Of a DNA stretch of 64,000 nt, positions 11,133-20,613 are shown piece by piece (the first letter of the stretch is position 1; each line of letters begins with the position of its first letter). The translations under genes and the position numbers were made by a program. Source of the DNA: Acidimicrobiia bacterium (GTDB lineage Bacteria; Actinomycetota; Acidimicrobiia; Acidimicrobiales; Bin134); the NCBI GenBank assembly GCA_009843865.1, contig VYCQ01000039.1, positions 32,095-96,094 of the forward strand, written 5' to 3'. The notes below the pieces were generated by a model that was given only the letters and a program-made list of their open reading frames with translations, ran no database searches and was not told the origin of the DNA.

Positions 11133-12076
11133 CTAGGGCTCACTTGGGAACGTAGCTTATCAATCTGGGTCTTAGCATCAGTCCAGGTTTTCGATAAGGC
11201 ATTTTTTTGTTGGTTGGCTTTTTTTGTAGCAGCGGGATAAGAACCCAGAAATTTCATGTCCCCATGTTTAGCCATGATGCTAGTGAGGCAGTCGGCCACT
11301 AGCTCATCGTCAATGTGGCCTTCTAGGTCGATTAAAAAACAATAATCACCCAAAGTTTTTTTGGTTGGACGAGATTCCAATTTGGTTAAGTTAATGGATC
11401 GGGCTGCGAACTCCGCCAGAATGCCCATGAGTGATCCTGATTGGTCGGAACGTTGAAACACTACGATTGAGGTTTTGTCGTTGCCGGTCGGCGCAGGCAC
11501 CCCTGAGTGTGCGACTATCACAAAACGGGTTTGGTTTTCGCTATGATCGGCAATATCACTGGCAATGAATTTTAATCCATATAGTTTTTGGGATAATGAT
11601 GTTCCAATGGCAGCGCTAGTTAGGTCTTTGGTTTTGGCTATTTCTTGAGCGGCTGCTGCTGTGGAGGTGGCAGCCACCTCCACAGCTTGGGATAGGTGTT
11701 CGTTTAAATAGCGACGACATTGTGCTGTGGCTACAGGGAAGCTTATGACCTGTGTGATTTGGTCTATTGAGGCACCGGGCTGTCCAAGCAAATGAAGGCG
11801 AACATCTAGTACCACCTCTCGTTGAATAAACAGGTCGTGTTTAAAAATGAGTGAGTCTAAAGCGACGTTTACGGTGCCCTCTATGGAGTTTTCAATAGCG
11901 GTGAACCCTAGTGTTACTGCATTGTTGGCAGTTCGTTCTAGAACTTCAGCAATGGAATGGCAAAGTTCGTGCGAGCTGTTAGTGAGATCTTGCTGAGTGA
12001 GTAGAGCTTCTTCAGTAAAGGTGCCTGAAGGTCCGAGGTAAGCAATGCTTGGTGGGGTTGATTTAGATGAACTCAC
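11129..12076 (-). CDS. pheA: Prephenate dehydratase
   Basis: IAYLGPSGTFTEEALL, GFTAIENSIEGTVNVALDSL, ACT domain with ESRPTKKTLGDYCFLIDLEGH. Confidence 0.94.
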   Translation of the reverse strand: MSSSKSTPPSIAYLGPSGTFTEEALLTQQDLTNSSHELCHSIAEVLERTANNAVTLGFTAIENSIEGTVNVALDSLIFKHDLFIQREVVLDVRLHLLGQPGASIDQITQVISFPVATAQCRRYLNEHLSQAVEVAATSTAAAAQEIAKTKDLTSAAIGTSLSQKLYGLKFIASDIADHSENQTRFVIVAHSGVPAPTGNDKTSIVVFQRSDQSGSLMGILAEFAARSINLTKLESRPTKKTLGDYCFLIDLEGHIDDELVADCLTSIMAKHGDMKFLGSYPAATKKANQQKNALSKTWTDAKTQIDKLRSQVSPS

Positions 12077-12164
12077 TGTTAGCAGGATAGTAGCGATAGG
12101 GTTGGTGGTTGGTATGAGTGAATTTTGTTTAGGGTAAATTGTAGAGATTATTGCCAGCTGATTA

Positions 12165-13007
12165 TTGCCAAAATTGTGGTATTTAAGAATTGGCTCACAC
12201 AGTGGGGTTCCTACGGTGGATGAAGCTCTGATTCACCAATTGCTAGAAGATGTGCGTCTCGGCACGCTTACACCGGATGATGCTTTGTTGCAGTTGCGTG
12301 TTTTGCCGTTTGTTGATTTGGGATTTGCTCGTGTGGATCATCATCGTAAGTTGCGTCAAGGGTTTGGTGAGGTCGTATATGGACCTGGTAAATCTCCCGA
12401 TCAATGCGCGGCTATTGTTGCTGAGTTGCTAAGTCAGCCCACAGGGCCTGTTTTGTTAACCCGAGCTACATCTGAACAGGTTGTTGTTGCTTTAGAACGT
12501 AATGTTGATGGCAATAAGTATGAGCATGTTAGGGGTTGGCATACGGTGGTTTGGCGTCGGGCAGACGAACGTTTTGAACGCGTGGTGCTTGCTGTTGCGG
12601 GTACTGCTGATCTTCCGGTTGCTGATGAGTGTGCTGCGGTGTTGATTGCTCATGGGTTGACACCTACTCGCTTAAATGATGTGGGAGTGGCTGGGTTGCA
12701 TCGGCTCTTAACCGAAATAGAAACGCTGCTTGTTGCTGATGTGGTGGTGGTGGTGGCTGGCATGGAGGGAGCTTTGGGATCGGTGGTGGGGGGATTGACC
12801 TCGGCACCGGTGATAGCAGTGCCTACTAGTGTTGGTTACGGTTCATCGTTAGAGGGCGTGACCGCTTTGTTAGCTATGTTGTCTTCATGTGCTGCTGGAG
12901 TGACGGTGGTGGGAATTGATAATGGTTTTGGGGCAGGGTGCGCTGTGTTGCGTTTGTTGTTAAAGCAACAACAAACCACGTTGGTATCGGGTGTGGCTAA
13001 TGGGTGA
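12165..13007 (+). CDS. larB: Nickel pincer cofactor biosynthesis protein LarB
   Basis: FARVDHHRKLRQGFGEVVYGPGKSPDQ; VVVVAGMEGALGSVVGGLTSAPVIAVPTSVGYG (AIR-carboxylase-like); next to larC. Confidence 0.92.
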   Translation: MPKLWYLRIGSHSGVPTVDEALIHQLLEDVRLGTLTPDDALLQLRVLPFVDLGFARVDHHRKLRQGFGEVVYGPGKSPDQCAAIVAELLSQPTGPVLLTRATSEQVVVALERNVDGNKYEHVRGWHTVVWRRADERFERVVLAVAGTADLPVADECAAVLIAHGLTPTRLNDVGVAGLHRLLTEIETLLVADVVVVVAGMEGALGSVVGGLTSAPVIAVPTSVGYGSSLEGVTALLAMLSSCAAGVTVVGIDNGFGAGCAVLRLLLKQQQTTLVSGVANG

Positions 13008-14190
13008 GCCGTGCAACATTGCCTGGTTTCATTGTTTTAGTGGGATAGCTGGAGACATGGCCTTGGGGTCGTTGATTGATGCAGGTGCTGGTATTGATGA
13101 AGTTCGTCGAATATGTGAGTTGTTACCTGTAGGCGGCTGGGCCTTGCAGGCTCATCCAACTCAGCGAAACGGTGTGGCTGCTACAGATGTGCGGGTTGTT
13201 GCTAGTGAAACCTCGGTGGTACGCACGGCGGGTCATATTAATGCGCTTATTGGTGAAGCACGTTTACCTGATCGGGTAGCAGATCGGGCCTTGGGGATTT
13301 TTGCAGCATTAGCTCAGGCGGAAGGTAAGCTGCACAGGCGACCTGTTGAGCAAGTTCATTTTCATGAGGTGGGTGGTTTGGATGCGATTGTGGATGTGGT
13401 GGGTACTTGCGCGGCATTAGAAGTGTTAGATGTTGATGAGGTTTATGCCAGTGCTGTAGCTGTGGGACGTGGAATGATTCGCAGTGCTCATGGGCTGTTG
13501 CCCAACCCGTCGCCAGCAGTAACCGAGTTGCTGGTTGGATGTCCGACCTATGGCTTAGATGTGGGTTTAGAGTTGACCACCCCTACCGGTGCGGCGATTT
13601 TAGCAGCGCTTAGCGGTGGTTGGGGAGCAATGCCAGCCATGACGATTTCTGCTAGCGGATTTGGTGCTGGTGATAACGAGTTAGAAGATCGTCCCAATCT
13701 AACTCAGGTTGTGTTAGGAGTTGTCGCAGCGCAGAAGCCGCAAGGTCAGCCTGTAATGTTGTTTGAAACCAATGTTGATGATATCAGCGGTGAAAGCTTG
13801 GCTTTTGCTGTATCGGCTTTGCTTTCTGCGGGGGCTTACGATGCTTGGATCACGCCAATTGTGATGAAGAAGGGTCGCCCAGCTTATGTGGTAAGTGCAT
13901 TAGCAGACTTTGCTGTTGGCGATCAGGTGGCGGCAACCTTAGCGAGTGAAACTGGCACATTGGGGGTGCGAGGACGGCTCATCGAAAGGTGGCCTCAGGC
14001 CCGCTTGGAACATGAGGTGGATGTTAACGGATGTCGTATTCAGATCAAGGTAGGAGCTGGTCGGGTGAAAGTAGAACACGATGAAGCGGTGCGTGCAGCT
14101 AAATTGTTGGGGTTACCTGCCCGTGAGGTGGTTTCGTTGGCAGAGCATGCTTGGCACCAGCGAGGTGGTGACGGGGAGCCTGTAGCGTGA
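12991..14190 (+). CDS. larC: Nickel pincer cofactor biosynthesis protein LarC
   Basis: IAWFHCFSGIAGDMALGSLIDAGA; VHFHEVGGLDAIVDVVG; ELTTPTGAAILAAL; ETNVDDISGE; MKKGRPAYVVSAL. Confidence 0.94.
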   Translation: MWLMGEPCNIAWFHCFSGIAGDMALGSLIDAGAGIDEVRRICELLPVGGWALQAHPTQRNGVAATDVRVVASETSVVRTAGHINALIGEARLPDRVADRALGIFAALAQAEGKLHRRPVEQVHFHEVGGLDAIVDVVGTCAALEVLDVDEVYASAVAVGRGMIRSAHGLLPNPSPAVTELLVGCPTYGLDVGLELTTPTGAAILAALSGGWGAMPAMTISASGFGAGDNELEDRPNLTQVVLGVVAAQKPQGQPVMLFETNVDDISGESLAFAVSALLSAGAYDAWITPIVMKKGRPAYVVSALADFAVGDQVAATLASETGTLGVRGRLIERWPQARLEHEVDVNGCRIQIKVGAGRVKVEHDEAVRAAKLLGLPAREVVSLAEHAWHQRGGDGEPVA

Positions 14191-14211
14191 TTGAGATGTG
14201 GGGTTATTGAG

Positions 14212-14295
<84 letters not shown>

Positions 14296-14348
14296 TAGGC
14301 ATGACGTTGTCAGCGTACAAGACCTAGAAGCACTACTAAAATGATTCG

Positions 14349-15128
14349 TTGATGATTCGGTTGTTATCGGCGCAAGCTACTCATAAAGGTAAACGTTTAA
14401 GAAACGAGGATTCGGCTTACGCGAGCGAGCAACTTTGTGCGGTTGCGGATGGTCTAGGAGGCCATAAAGCAGGAGACATTGCATCCAAGTTAGTTGTGGA
14501 AACTCTTGTTGAGGGCTGTAATGCTGCTGTGACGGGTCGCAGTAGGTTTCGCATTCCTGTTTTGCGTCGTTATGCATCGCTTAATGTGCCTTCAGTTGCG
14601 GGATTGTTGAATGTGATAGAAGACGTGAACCAAGAGGTTTGGGAACAATCAAGCTCGGTTCCTCACCTTAGAGGCATGAGCAGCACTTTGTGTGTTTTAG
14701 CTGTGGTTGAGCGCGACTCTCGAGAGTTGTTAGCGGTAGTGAATGTCGGAGATTCGCGGGTCTATTGTTGTGATGACAGTGGACTTTCGCAGATAACCCA
14801 AGATCACACGGTAAAGCGAGAGGTAATGATGGCAGGTCTTGATTTAAACCTGCTGCAAAAGAGCGAACTTTATAATCTTAGTCGAGCGGTAGGGTTTGAA
14901 GAAAAAGTGGTAGTCGATGAATGGATTTTGGATCCTGCTGATGGTACACGTTATTTACTTTGTTCAGATGGGCTTACTAGTGAGGTTTCAGACTCAACGA
15001 TTTATGCCATCTTACGAAAGTTTTCTGTCCCTCAAGAAGCCGCAAACGCCTTGGTGCAACAGGCATTACAAAACGGTGGACGAGACAATGTCACGGCGGT
15101 CGTGGTTGATTTACAGGAAATCACATGA
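14349..15128 (+). CDS. PP2C-type serine/threonine phosphatase (PstP-like)
   Basis: THKGKRLRNEDSAY, VADGLGGHKAGDIAS, VVNVGDSRVY, LLCSDGLTSEVSD, GGRDNVTAVVVDL; next to pknB-like kinase. Confidence 0.92.
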   Translation: MMIRLLSAQATHKGKRLRNEDSAYASEQLCAVADGLGGHKAGDIASKLVVETLVEGCNAAVTGRSRFRIPVLRRYASLNVPSVAGLLNVIEDVNQEVWEQSSSVPHLRGMSSTLCVLAVVERDSRELLAVVNVGDSRVYCCDDSGLSQITQDHTVKREVMMAGLDLNLLQKSELYNLSRAVGFEEKVVVDEWILDPADGTRYLLCSDGLTSEVSDSTIYAILRKFSVPQEAANALVQQALQNGGRDNVTAVVVDLQEIT

Positions 15129-15181
15129 CCCTCATAATGAAAACGATAAGGGGAAAATGATAAGGGAACTTCAGCTTCGCC

Positions 15182-17482
15182 ATGTCTGATGTAGATTTTG
15201 AAATTCTTGGTGGTCGTTACCAACTACATGGTCAGGTTGCTCGTGGAGGTATGACCGATGTGCTTTTGGGCTACGACACTTTGTTGTCGCGTGTGGTTGC
15301 CATTAAGCGATTATTGCCCGAGTTTGCTACTGATTTGAGCTTTGTAGAGCGGTTTCGACGTGAGGCCACTGCTGCTGCCAACCTGAATCATCCCAACATA
15401 GTAGAGGTGTATGACTGGGGTTCTGATGCTGGCACCTACTACCTGGTGTTGGAATACATTAAGGGTAAGAGCTTGGCTGAGCTGATTAGCACCAAGGGGC
15501 CGTTTGCGGCTGATCGAGCAGTAGAAATCATCACGCATGTTGCTGCTGCTTTGGGTTTCGCTCACAACAACGGTGTGATCCATCGAGATATTAAGCCGGG
15601 CAATGTGTTGCTATCTGTTGATGGCAAAGTGAAGGTGACGGATTTTGGTATTGCTATTGCTGTTTTAGATGCTGCTGATTCCAATCTCACCAAGATCGGT
15701 TCGGTGATGGGCACAGCCACATATTTTTCACCCGAACAGGCCCAAGGCAAGACATTGGATCGTCGCAGTGATCTGTATTCCCTTGGAGTGGTGTTCTACG
15801 AAATGCTATGCGGACGACCACCGTTTACCGGTGATACCTCGGTGGTGGCGGCCTATAAGCATGTACAAGAGGCAGTGCCAACTCCGGCTTCTAGGGGCAT
15901 TATGCTGCCGAAGTCTTTGGAAGCTATCAACATGAAATTGCTTGCTAAGGATCCAGCTCAGCGTTATCCCACAGCTGAAGATCTACAGCAGGATTTACGC
16001 CGTTATCGTGCTGAGCAGAATCAGCGCGTACTAGACACCTCAACATCTTCACTAGCTTCGGCATCTGTACGACCTCCAGACTCGGGGTCGCCTCAATCAG
16101 TAGCTAGCCAGCAGCCACATGTTTCGCAGTCAGAACCGGTTTTGGAGTCGTCTTCTACTGTTGGGTTGTTTACCGTGGCAGTGATGGCTTTTGTGGCTAT
16201 CGCGGTATTGCTCTTTTTTGTTTTATCCAATGTGCTTGATAACGGTAACGATAATCGCCCACCCGTAGCTTCTACTCCGTTACCGGTAGTTGAAGTGCCT
16301 AATGTGGTTGGTTTGACAAGTCAGGTTGCCACCACTGAATTGAGAGGCTTAGGACTGCTGGTGAGGCAAGTGATGGAGGTTAGTCAGTCAGTGCCCGTTG
16401 GGCAGATTATATCCCAACGTCCAGAAGCTACGGCTGAGCTAGAGGTGGGTGGAACAGTTCAAATATTTATCAGTTCAGGAGCACCTCCTATTGAGGTGCC
16501 TGGTGTGGTGGGCGAGTTCGCCAACGATGCTACTCGTTTTTTACAAGACAGGGGATTAGCCGTTGAGTTGATGGTTGATGATGACTCTACTGCTCCTGAA
16601 GGTCAGGTAATTCGCCAAGATCCTTCCCCTGGTAGTGAGGTGAGCCCTGGAACCTCTGTGATACTTTATGTTGCTGGAGGGCCTTTGGCGGTTGAGGTTC
16701 CTGATGTGGCGGGAATGACACCGGTGCGGGCCACTCAGGTACTATCGGAACTCGGTTTTGTAGTAAGCGAGGAGTTAATAAAAGAGTTTTCCGCGGAGGT
16801 GTCGGATGGTCTTGTGGTAGGCACTAAACCAGCGCCTCCAGTGTTGTTGTTGCCCGACACTACCATTCAACTTGTTATTTCTATAGGACCTGAATCTATT
16901 GAGGTGCCTAATCTTTTAGGATTTACGGCCTCCGTTGCTGTTGCGATACTTGAGGAATTAGGTTTTGTCCTGAATGAGACAGTTACTGCATGTAACTCAA
17001 ACAACGTTGTGCCTGCTCCAAATGCTTTAATACAGGAGCAGATTCCGCTGGCGGGTGAGCAACATCCGCTTGGCACTGAGGTGACGGTTTGCGTGGGCAT
17101 TGAAACAATTTTTTTAACGCCTACTCAATCTCCATCAAATCCTGATGGGGCAACTTCTCCTGGATCTCAGCCAGCGGTGACCCAAGCAATGCGCGAAGCT
17201 CGTAATGCCGCAGCTCGTATAAATGCTAAAGCTATAGCTGCTGGCAGACAGCGAGGAGCGCTAGGCAGTGTCGCAAATTGGGTGGCTCTCTCCAACAGTT
17301 TTCAAACAGAATGCGTTCAACTGGAGGTGACCTTTGCAGATATACCTGGGATCACTACTAGTTGGAACTTGCAATCCCCTTATCCAATGCCAGCAAGCGC
17401 TGCAACTGCTACTAATTGGGTAGAAGGATTAGATGGCGACCTAGCAGGTGTTGATGATGGTTGTGTGGTTTCTTGGAGCTAA
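15182..17482 (+). CDS. pknB: PknB-like transmembrane Ser/Thr kinase with four PASTA-like repeats and a C-terminal extension
   Basis: Kinase motifs VIHRDIKPGNVLL, VTDFGIAIA; TM segment VGLFTVAVMAFVAIAVLLFFVLSNV; four VEVPxVxG... PASTA units; ~120 aa extension after the last PASTA. Confidence 0.93.
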   Translation: MSDVDFEILGGRYQLHGQVARGGMTDVLLGYDTLLSRVVAIKRLLPEFATDLSFVERFRREATAAANLNHPNIVEVYDWGSDAGTYYLVLEYIKGKSLAELISTKGPFAADRAVEIITHVAAALGFAHNNGVIHRDIKPGNVLLSVDGKVKVTDFGIAIAVLDAADSNLTKIGSVMGTATYFSPEQAQGKTLDRRSDLYSLGVVFYEMLCGRPPFTGDTSVVAAYKHVQEAVPTPASRGIMLPKSLEAINMKLLAKDPAQRYPTAEDLQQDLRRYRAEQNQRVLDTSTSSLASASVRPPDSGSPQSVASQQPHVSQSEPVLESSSTVGLFTVAVMAFVAIAVLLFFVLSNVLDNGNDNRPPVASTPLPVVEVPNVVGLTSQVATTELRGLGLLVRQVMEVSQSVPVGQIISQRPEATAELEVGGTVQIFISSGAPPIEVPGVVGEFANDATRFLQDRGLAVELMVDDDSTAPEGQVIRQDPSPGSEVSPGTSVILYVAGGPLAVEVPDVAGMTPVRATQVLSELGFVVSEELIKEFSAEVSDGLVVGTKPAPPVLLLPDTTIQLVISIGPESIEVPNLLGFTASVAVAILEELGFVLNETVTACNSNNVVPAPNALIQEQIPLAGEQHPLGTEVTVCVGIETIFLTPTQSPSNPDGATSPGSQPAVTQAMREARNAAARINAKAIAAGRQRGALGSVANWVALSNSFQTECVQLEVTFADIPGITTSWNLQSPYPMPASAATATNWVEGLDGDLAGVDDGCVVSWS

Positions 17483-17541
17483 TGTCGTTACACGATGTTG
17501 CTGGTTAGCATGACGTAAGCGAATGCAGCTAAGACAAACTG

Positions 17542-18123
17542 TTAGGTTGTAGTCGCATTTAAGAAGTTTTGTAGCAAGTTGTGGCCTGTTGAGGTCAAAA
17601 TAGATTCGGGATGAAATTGCACTCCTTCCACGGGGTGTTGGCGATGGCGTAATCCCATCACTAACCCGTCATCGGTTTCTGCGGTAATTGTTAGGACATC
17701 GGGCACAGAAGACCGTTCTATGATTAGGGAGTGGTAGCGGGTGGCTTGAATAGGATTGGGTAATCCTGTAAAAACTCCTTCGCCTTTGTGGTGAATTAAT
17801 GAGGTTTTGCCATGCATCACATAAGGGGCTCGTACAATCGTTCCTCCGAATACTTCTCCTAGACACTGCAACCCTAAGCACACGCCTAGCATTGGTTTGT
17901 GACCACAGAATTGCTGGATCAAGGCATTGCTTACACCAGCATCAGCAGGTCGTCCGGGGCCTGGGCTGATTAGCACACCATCAGGGTTTAATCCCACGGC
18001 ATCATTTATCGAAATGGCATCACTGCGGTAAACCATGGGTTCAGCACCTAATTCGCCTAGATATTGAACCAGGTTGTATACGAACGAGTCGTAGTTGTCG
18101 ATTACTAAGATACGTGGTTTCAC
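17542..18123 (-). CDS. pabA: Glutamine amidotransferase component of anthranilate/aminodeoxychorismate synthase
   Basis: [59 protein letters not shown]. trpG versus pabA cannot be separated from sequence alone; synteny with pknB/crgA favours pabA/trpG of the mycobacterial locus. Confidence 0.92.
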   Translation of the reverse strand: MKPRILVIDNYDSFVYNLVQYLGELGAEPMVYRSDAISINDAVGLNPDGVLISPGPGRPADAGVSNALIQQFCGHKPMLGVCLGLQCLGEVFGGTIVRAPYVMHGKTSLIHHKGEGVFTGLPNPIQATRYHSLIIERSSVPDVLTITAETDDGLVMGLRHRQHPVEGVQFHPESILTSTGHNLLQNFLNATTT

Positions 18124-18190
18124 TACAGCCAGAATATCTTGGCTTTGTTCAACGCGTGATGAGGATTACTCCGGGTCTATCCTTAGGGAC

Positions 18191-18466
18191 ATGGTTAAGC
18201 CTGTGAAACGCAGAGTACAAGGTGGTCGCGTAACTCCTCGGGGAACCCGGCCTGAGAATGAAGTCACGCCTCGGGTGTCGATGTCATCTGAAAAGATCAG
18301 CCCAATATGGGTACCCGTGCTGATGTTTACTTTGCTGGCGTTGGGTGCAATTGTGATTATTTTGAATTATGTAGCGTTGCTACCTGGTGACACCAGCAAC
18401 TGGTATTTGATGGCAGGGCTTGGTTTGTTGTTAGCGAGCATGATTGTGGCTACACAGTTACATTGA
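18191..18466 (+). CDS. crgA: Cell division protein CrgA
   Basis: SPIWVPVLMFTLLALGAIVIILNYVALLPGDTSNWYLMAGLGLLLASMIVATQLH is characteristic; synteny with pabA/pknB. Confidence 0.92.
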   Translation: MVKPVKRRVQGGRVTPRGTRPENEVTPRVSMSSEKISPIWVPVLMFTLLALGAIVIILNYVALLPGDTSNWYLMAGLGLLLASMIVATQLH

Positions 18467-18479
18467 GCCTGAGCCTGCT

Positions 18480-18502
18480 GAGCTTGGATCTAGATTAAGC
18501 TC
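18480..18502. terminator. Hairpin gagctt-ggatctagatt-aagctc downstream of crgA
   Basis: 6-bp inverted repeat in the convergent crgA/18569 intergenic gap; no U-tract, so terminator function is uncertain. Confidence 0.25.
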
Positions 18503-18547
18503 GAGGTCAGAACGTTAAAGTTACCATTTTGTAATTTATACCCAGAG

Positions 18548-18568
18548 TTTTCCACAGAGTGTGAATAA
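18548..18568. promoter_or_regulatory. Inverted pair of DnaA-box-like 9-mers
   Basis: TTTTCCACA (18548-18556, +) and TTATTCACA (18560-18568 on -), separated by 3 nt in an intergenic gap. Confidence 0.4.
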
Positions 18569-18874
18569 CTAGTCATGGTCTACTGGTGCTATTAGATCCA
18601 TCTCATTTTCGCAATGACTAGGGGGTTTTGGATCTTCTTCTGGTGCCATTGTTATGCGTACTTCGGCGTAACACACTGAGCAGCGATATGTAATCTTCAC
18701 TTTGCGTAGTTCTCCGGGCGGGGGTGGCGGTGGTAATGGCTGACGAATCATTAGCAATATCCCGGTGCCTATACGTATAACTAGGATGCCCACTATGATG
18801 GCGATGGAAACGCTCAACCATAGGGGCACACACCTAAGCCTATTGGTTGTTGCTACTGAGCTAATGTCGCTCAA
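18569..18874 (-). CDS. Conserved small membrane-anchored protein with zinc-ribbon-like CxxC
   Basis: N-terminal TM segment then YRCSVCYAEVRITMAPEEDPKPPSHCENEMDLIAP; actinobacterial-type conserved protein near crgA. Confidence 0.6.
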   Translation of the reverse strand: MSDISSVATTNRLRCVPLWLSVSIAIIVGILVIRIGTGILLMIRQPLPPPPPPGELRKVKITYRCSVCYAEVRITMAPEEDPKPPSHCENEMDLIAPVDHD

Positions 18875-18891
18875 GCCATTATTGTGAGTTT

Positions 18892-19404
18892 ATGGATGCA
18901 ATGAATTTGGCAATATTGATTTTGCGGGTGGGCATTGGGGGCACCTTAGTTATGCATGGCTACGGTAAGGTTTTTCAAGGGGGTGGTATTTCTGGTACAG
19001 CGGGGTGGTTTGACAGCATGGGCATGAAGCCCGGCAAGGTTCATGCTTGGATGGCGGCGCTCATTGAGATTGGCGCTGGCGTGCTGGTAGTGCTTGGTTT
19101 GTTTACTTCGCTGGCAGCAGCAGCGATGGTTGGGGTCATGGTGGTGGCAGCATGGACCGTCCATCGTCACAACGGTTTTATGATTATGCGCGAAGGCTGG
19201 GAGTACACTTTTGTGTTGGCTGTTGTAGCTATTGGCATCGCCATGTTGGGCCCAATGAAGTGGTCGTTGGATTCAATCATCGGCATTGATGATGCTTGGG
19301 ATGGTTATATAGGTTTGGCTATCGCTGGGGGAGGTGGCGTGTTGGCTGGAATTGGCCAACTTGTTTTGTTCTATCGTCCCCCTGAGTCTTTAAATCCAAG
19401 CTAA
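18892..19404 (+). CDS. DoxX family membrane protein
   Basis: ILRVGIGGTLVMHGYGKVFQGGG...GAGVLVVLGLFTSLAAAAMVGVMVVA. Confidence 0.85.
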   Translation: MDAMNLAILILRVGIGGTLVMHGYGKVFQGGGISGTAGWFDSMGMKPGKVHAWMAALIEIGAGVLVVLGLFTSLAAAAMVGVMVVAAWTVHRHNGFMIMREGWEYTFVLAVVAIGIAMLGPMKWSLDSIIGIDDAWDGYIGLAIAGGGGVLAGIGQLVLFYRPPESLNPS

Positions 19405-19424
19405 ACGAAGTGTGCATAACTGCT

Positions 19425-20597
19425 TTATGGCTGTTGGTTTTGTTCGAACAATATTTTTATTGCACCTCTACGCCCTGCTTCAGCAGCGTGGGTGATGGCT
19501 TCTTTGTAGCGGCGTAAAGGGTAACGAGCTGACACTAGTCGTTCTAAGTGGGTTGAGGTAATCAGCTCAAATCCTAGCTGAAAACTGGTGGCAGTTTGTC
19601 CGTTGGGTAGTGTTTCGGTGCCGTAAGTGTAAGCACCCACCAGTTCAGTTTCGCGATGCCATAAACCTGTTAGGTCAACTCGGGAAGGTTCGGGCATGCC
19701 TAACAGCACTATCTTGCCGCGGGGTCGGGTGATGGCTATGGCATCTGCTAGTGAAGAAGCGCTGCCTACTGCATCAATGGTGATGTCCACTCCGCTCGAG
19801 AGGTAGTTTCCTAGCATTTGACATGCGGTGACACGTCGTACTGCTCGACGAATCATCGCAGGTTCAACCACTAGATCAGCACCCAAATCGTTGGCAAGCT
19901 CTCGTTGATGCGAGTACTTGGCGGTGGCGATAATCATTCCCACTGGCGTTAGCTGCCTAAGCGCGGCTATCGAACATAATCCCATGGTTCCTGCACCTAG
20001 TACTGCTACCAGTGCATCTGGTGTTACAGCAGCTTTGAGGGCAGCATGGACTCCTCCCGCCGCAGGTTCCAGCATCACCGCGGCCTCATCACTGAGTGTT
20101 TTTGGTACCGGGTGAAGCTGGCTTTTATGGGCTACCAAGACCTCACCCCAACCCCCACCGGTACTTGCGCAGAAACCAATTTGAATGCCGTCGTCAATAA
20201 TGCCGCTTAAAAGATAGTCGTAATTATCTCCATCTCCTGGTGCGGCTCCTTCGAATGGCAATGGTCGGTTGCGGGCTGCGGGCCCTAAAACAGGTTCAAG
20301 GGCTACACGTTGTCCGTTCTCGTCAATCCCTACTACTTCATGGCCAGGCACAAAAGGAAATGACACCAACGGTTCAAAATAGCGAGAAGATCGGCCTTCT
20401 ACCGTGGCTAAGTCTGAACCGCAAATGCCGGTTAACAGGGGTCGAACTGTGTGCCAACCATCGCCTGGAAGTTCAGGTTCTGGAATATCTCTGTAGTACA
20501 GCGGGCCAATGGAACTACCTGCCCCGGGTATTAAGCGTGATGCCACCGCTGCTGCGGCGTAACGGGCCAGATTACGTTCAAAGATTAAGGCCTCCAT
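19425..20597 (-). CDS. Zinc-dependent alcohol dehydrogenase family protein
   Basis: GICGSDLATVEG, FPFVPGHEVVG, VLGAGTMGLCSIAALRQL Rossmann motif. Confidence 0.85.
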   Translation of the reverse strand: MEALIFERNLARYAAAAVASRLIPGAGSSIGPLYYRDIPEPELPGDGWHTVRPLLTGICGSDLATVEGRSSRYFEPLVSFPFVPGHEVVGIDENGQRVALEPVLGPAARNRPLPFEGAAPGDGDNYDYLLSGIIDDGIQIGFCASTGGGWGEVLVAHKSQLHPVPKTLSDEAAVMLEPAAGGVHAALKAAVTPDALVAVLGAGTMGLCSIAALRQLTPVGMIIATAKYSHQRELANDLGADLVVEPAMIRRAVRRVTACQMLGNYLSSGVDITIDAVGSASSLADAIAITRPRGKIVLLGMPEPSRVDLTGLWHRETELVGAYTYGTETLPNGQTATSFQLGFELITSTHLERLVSARYPLRRYKEAITHAAEAGRRGAIKILFEQNQQP

Positions 20598-20613
20598 TGG
20601 TTTAGTCTTGTTC

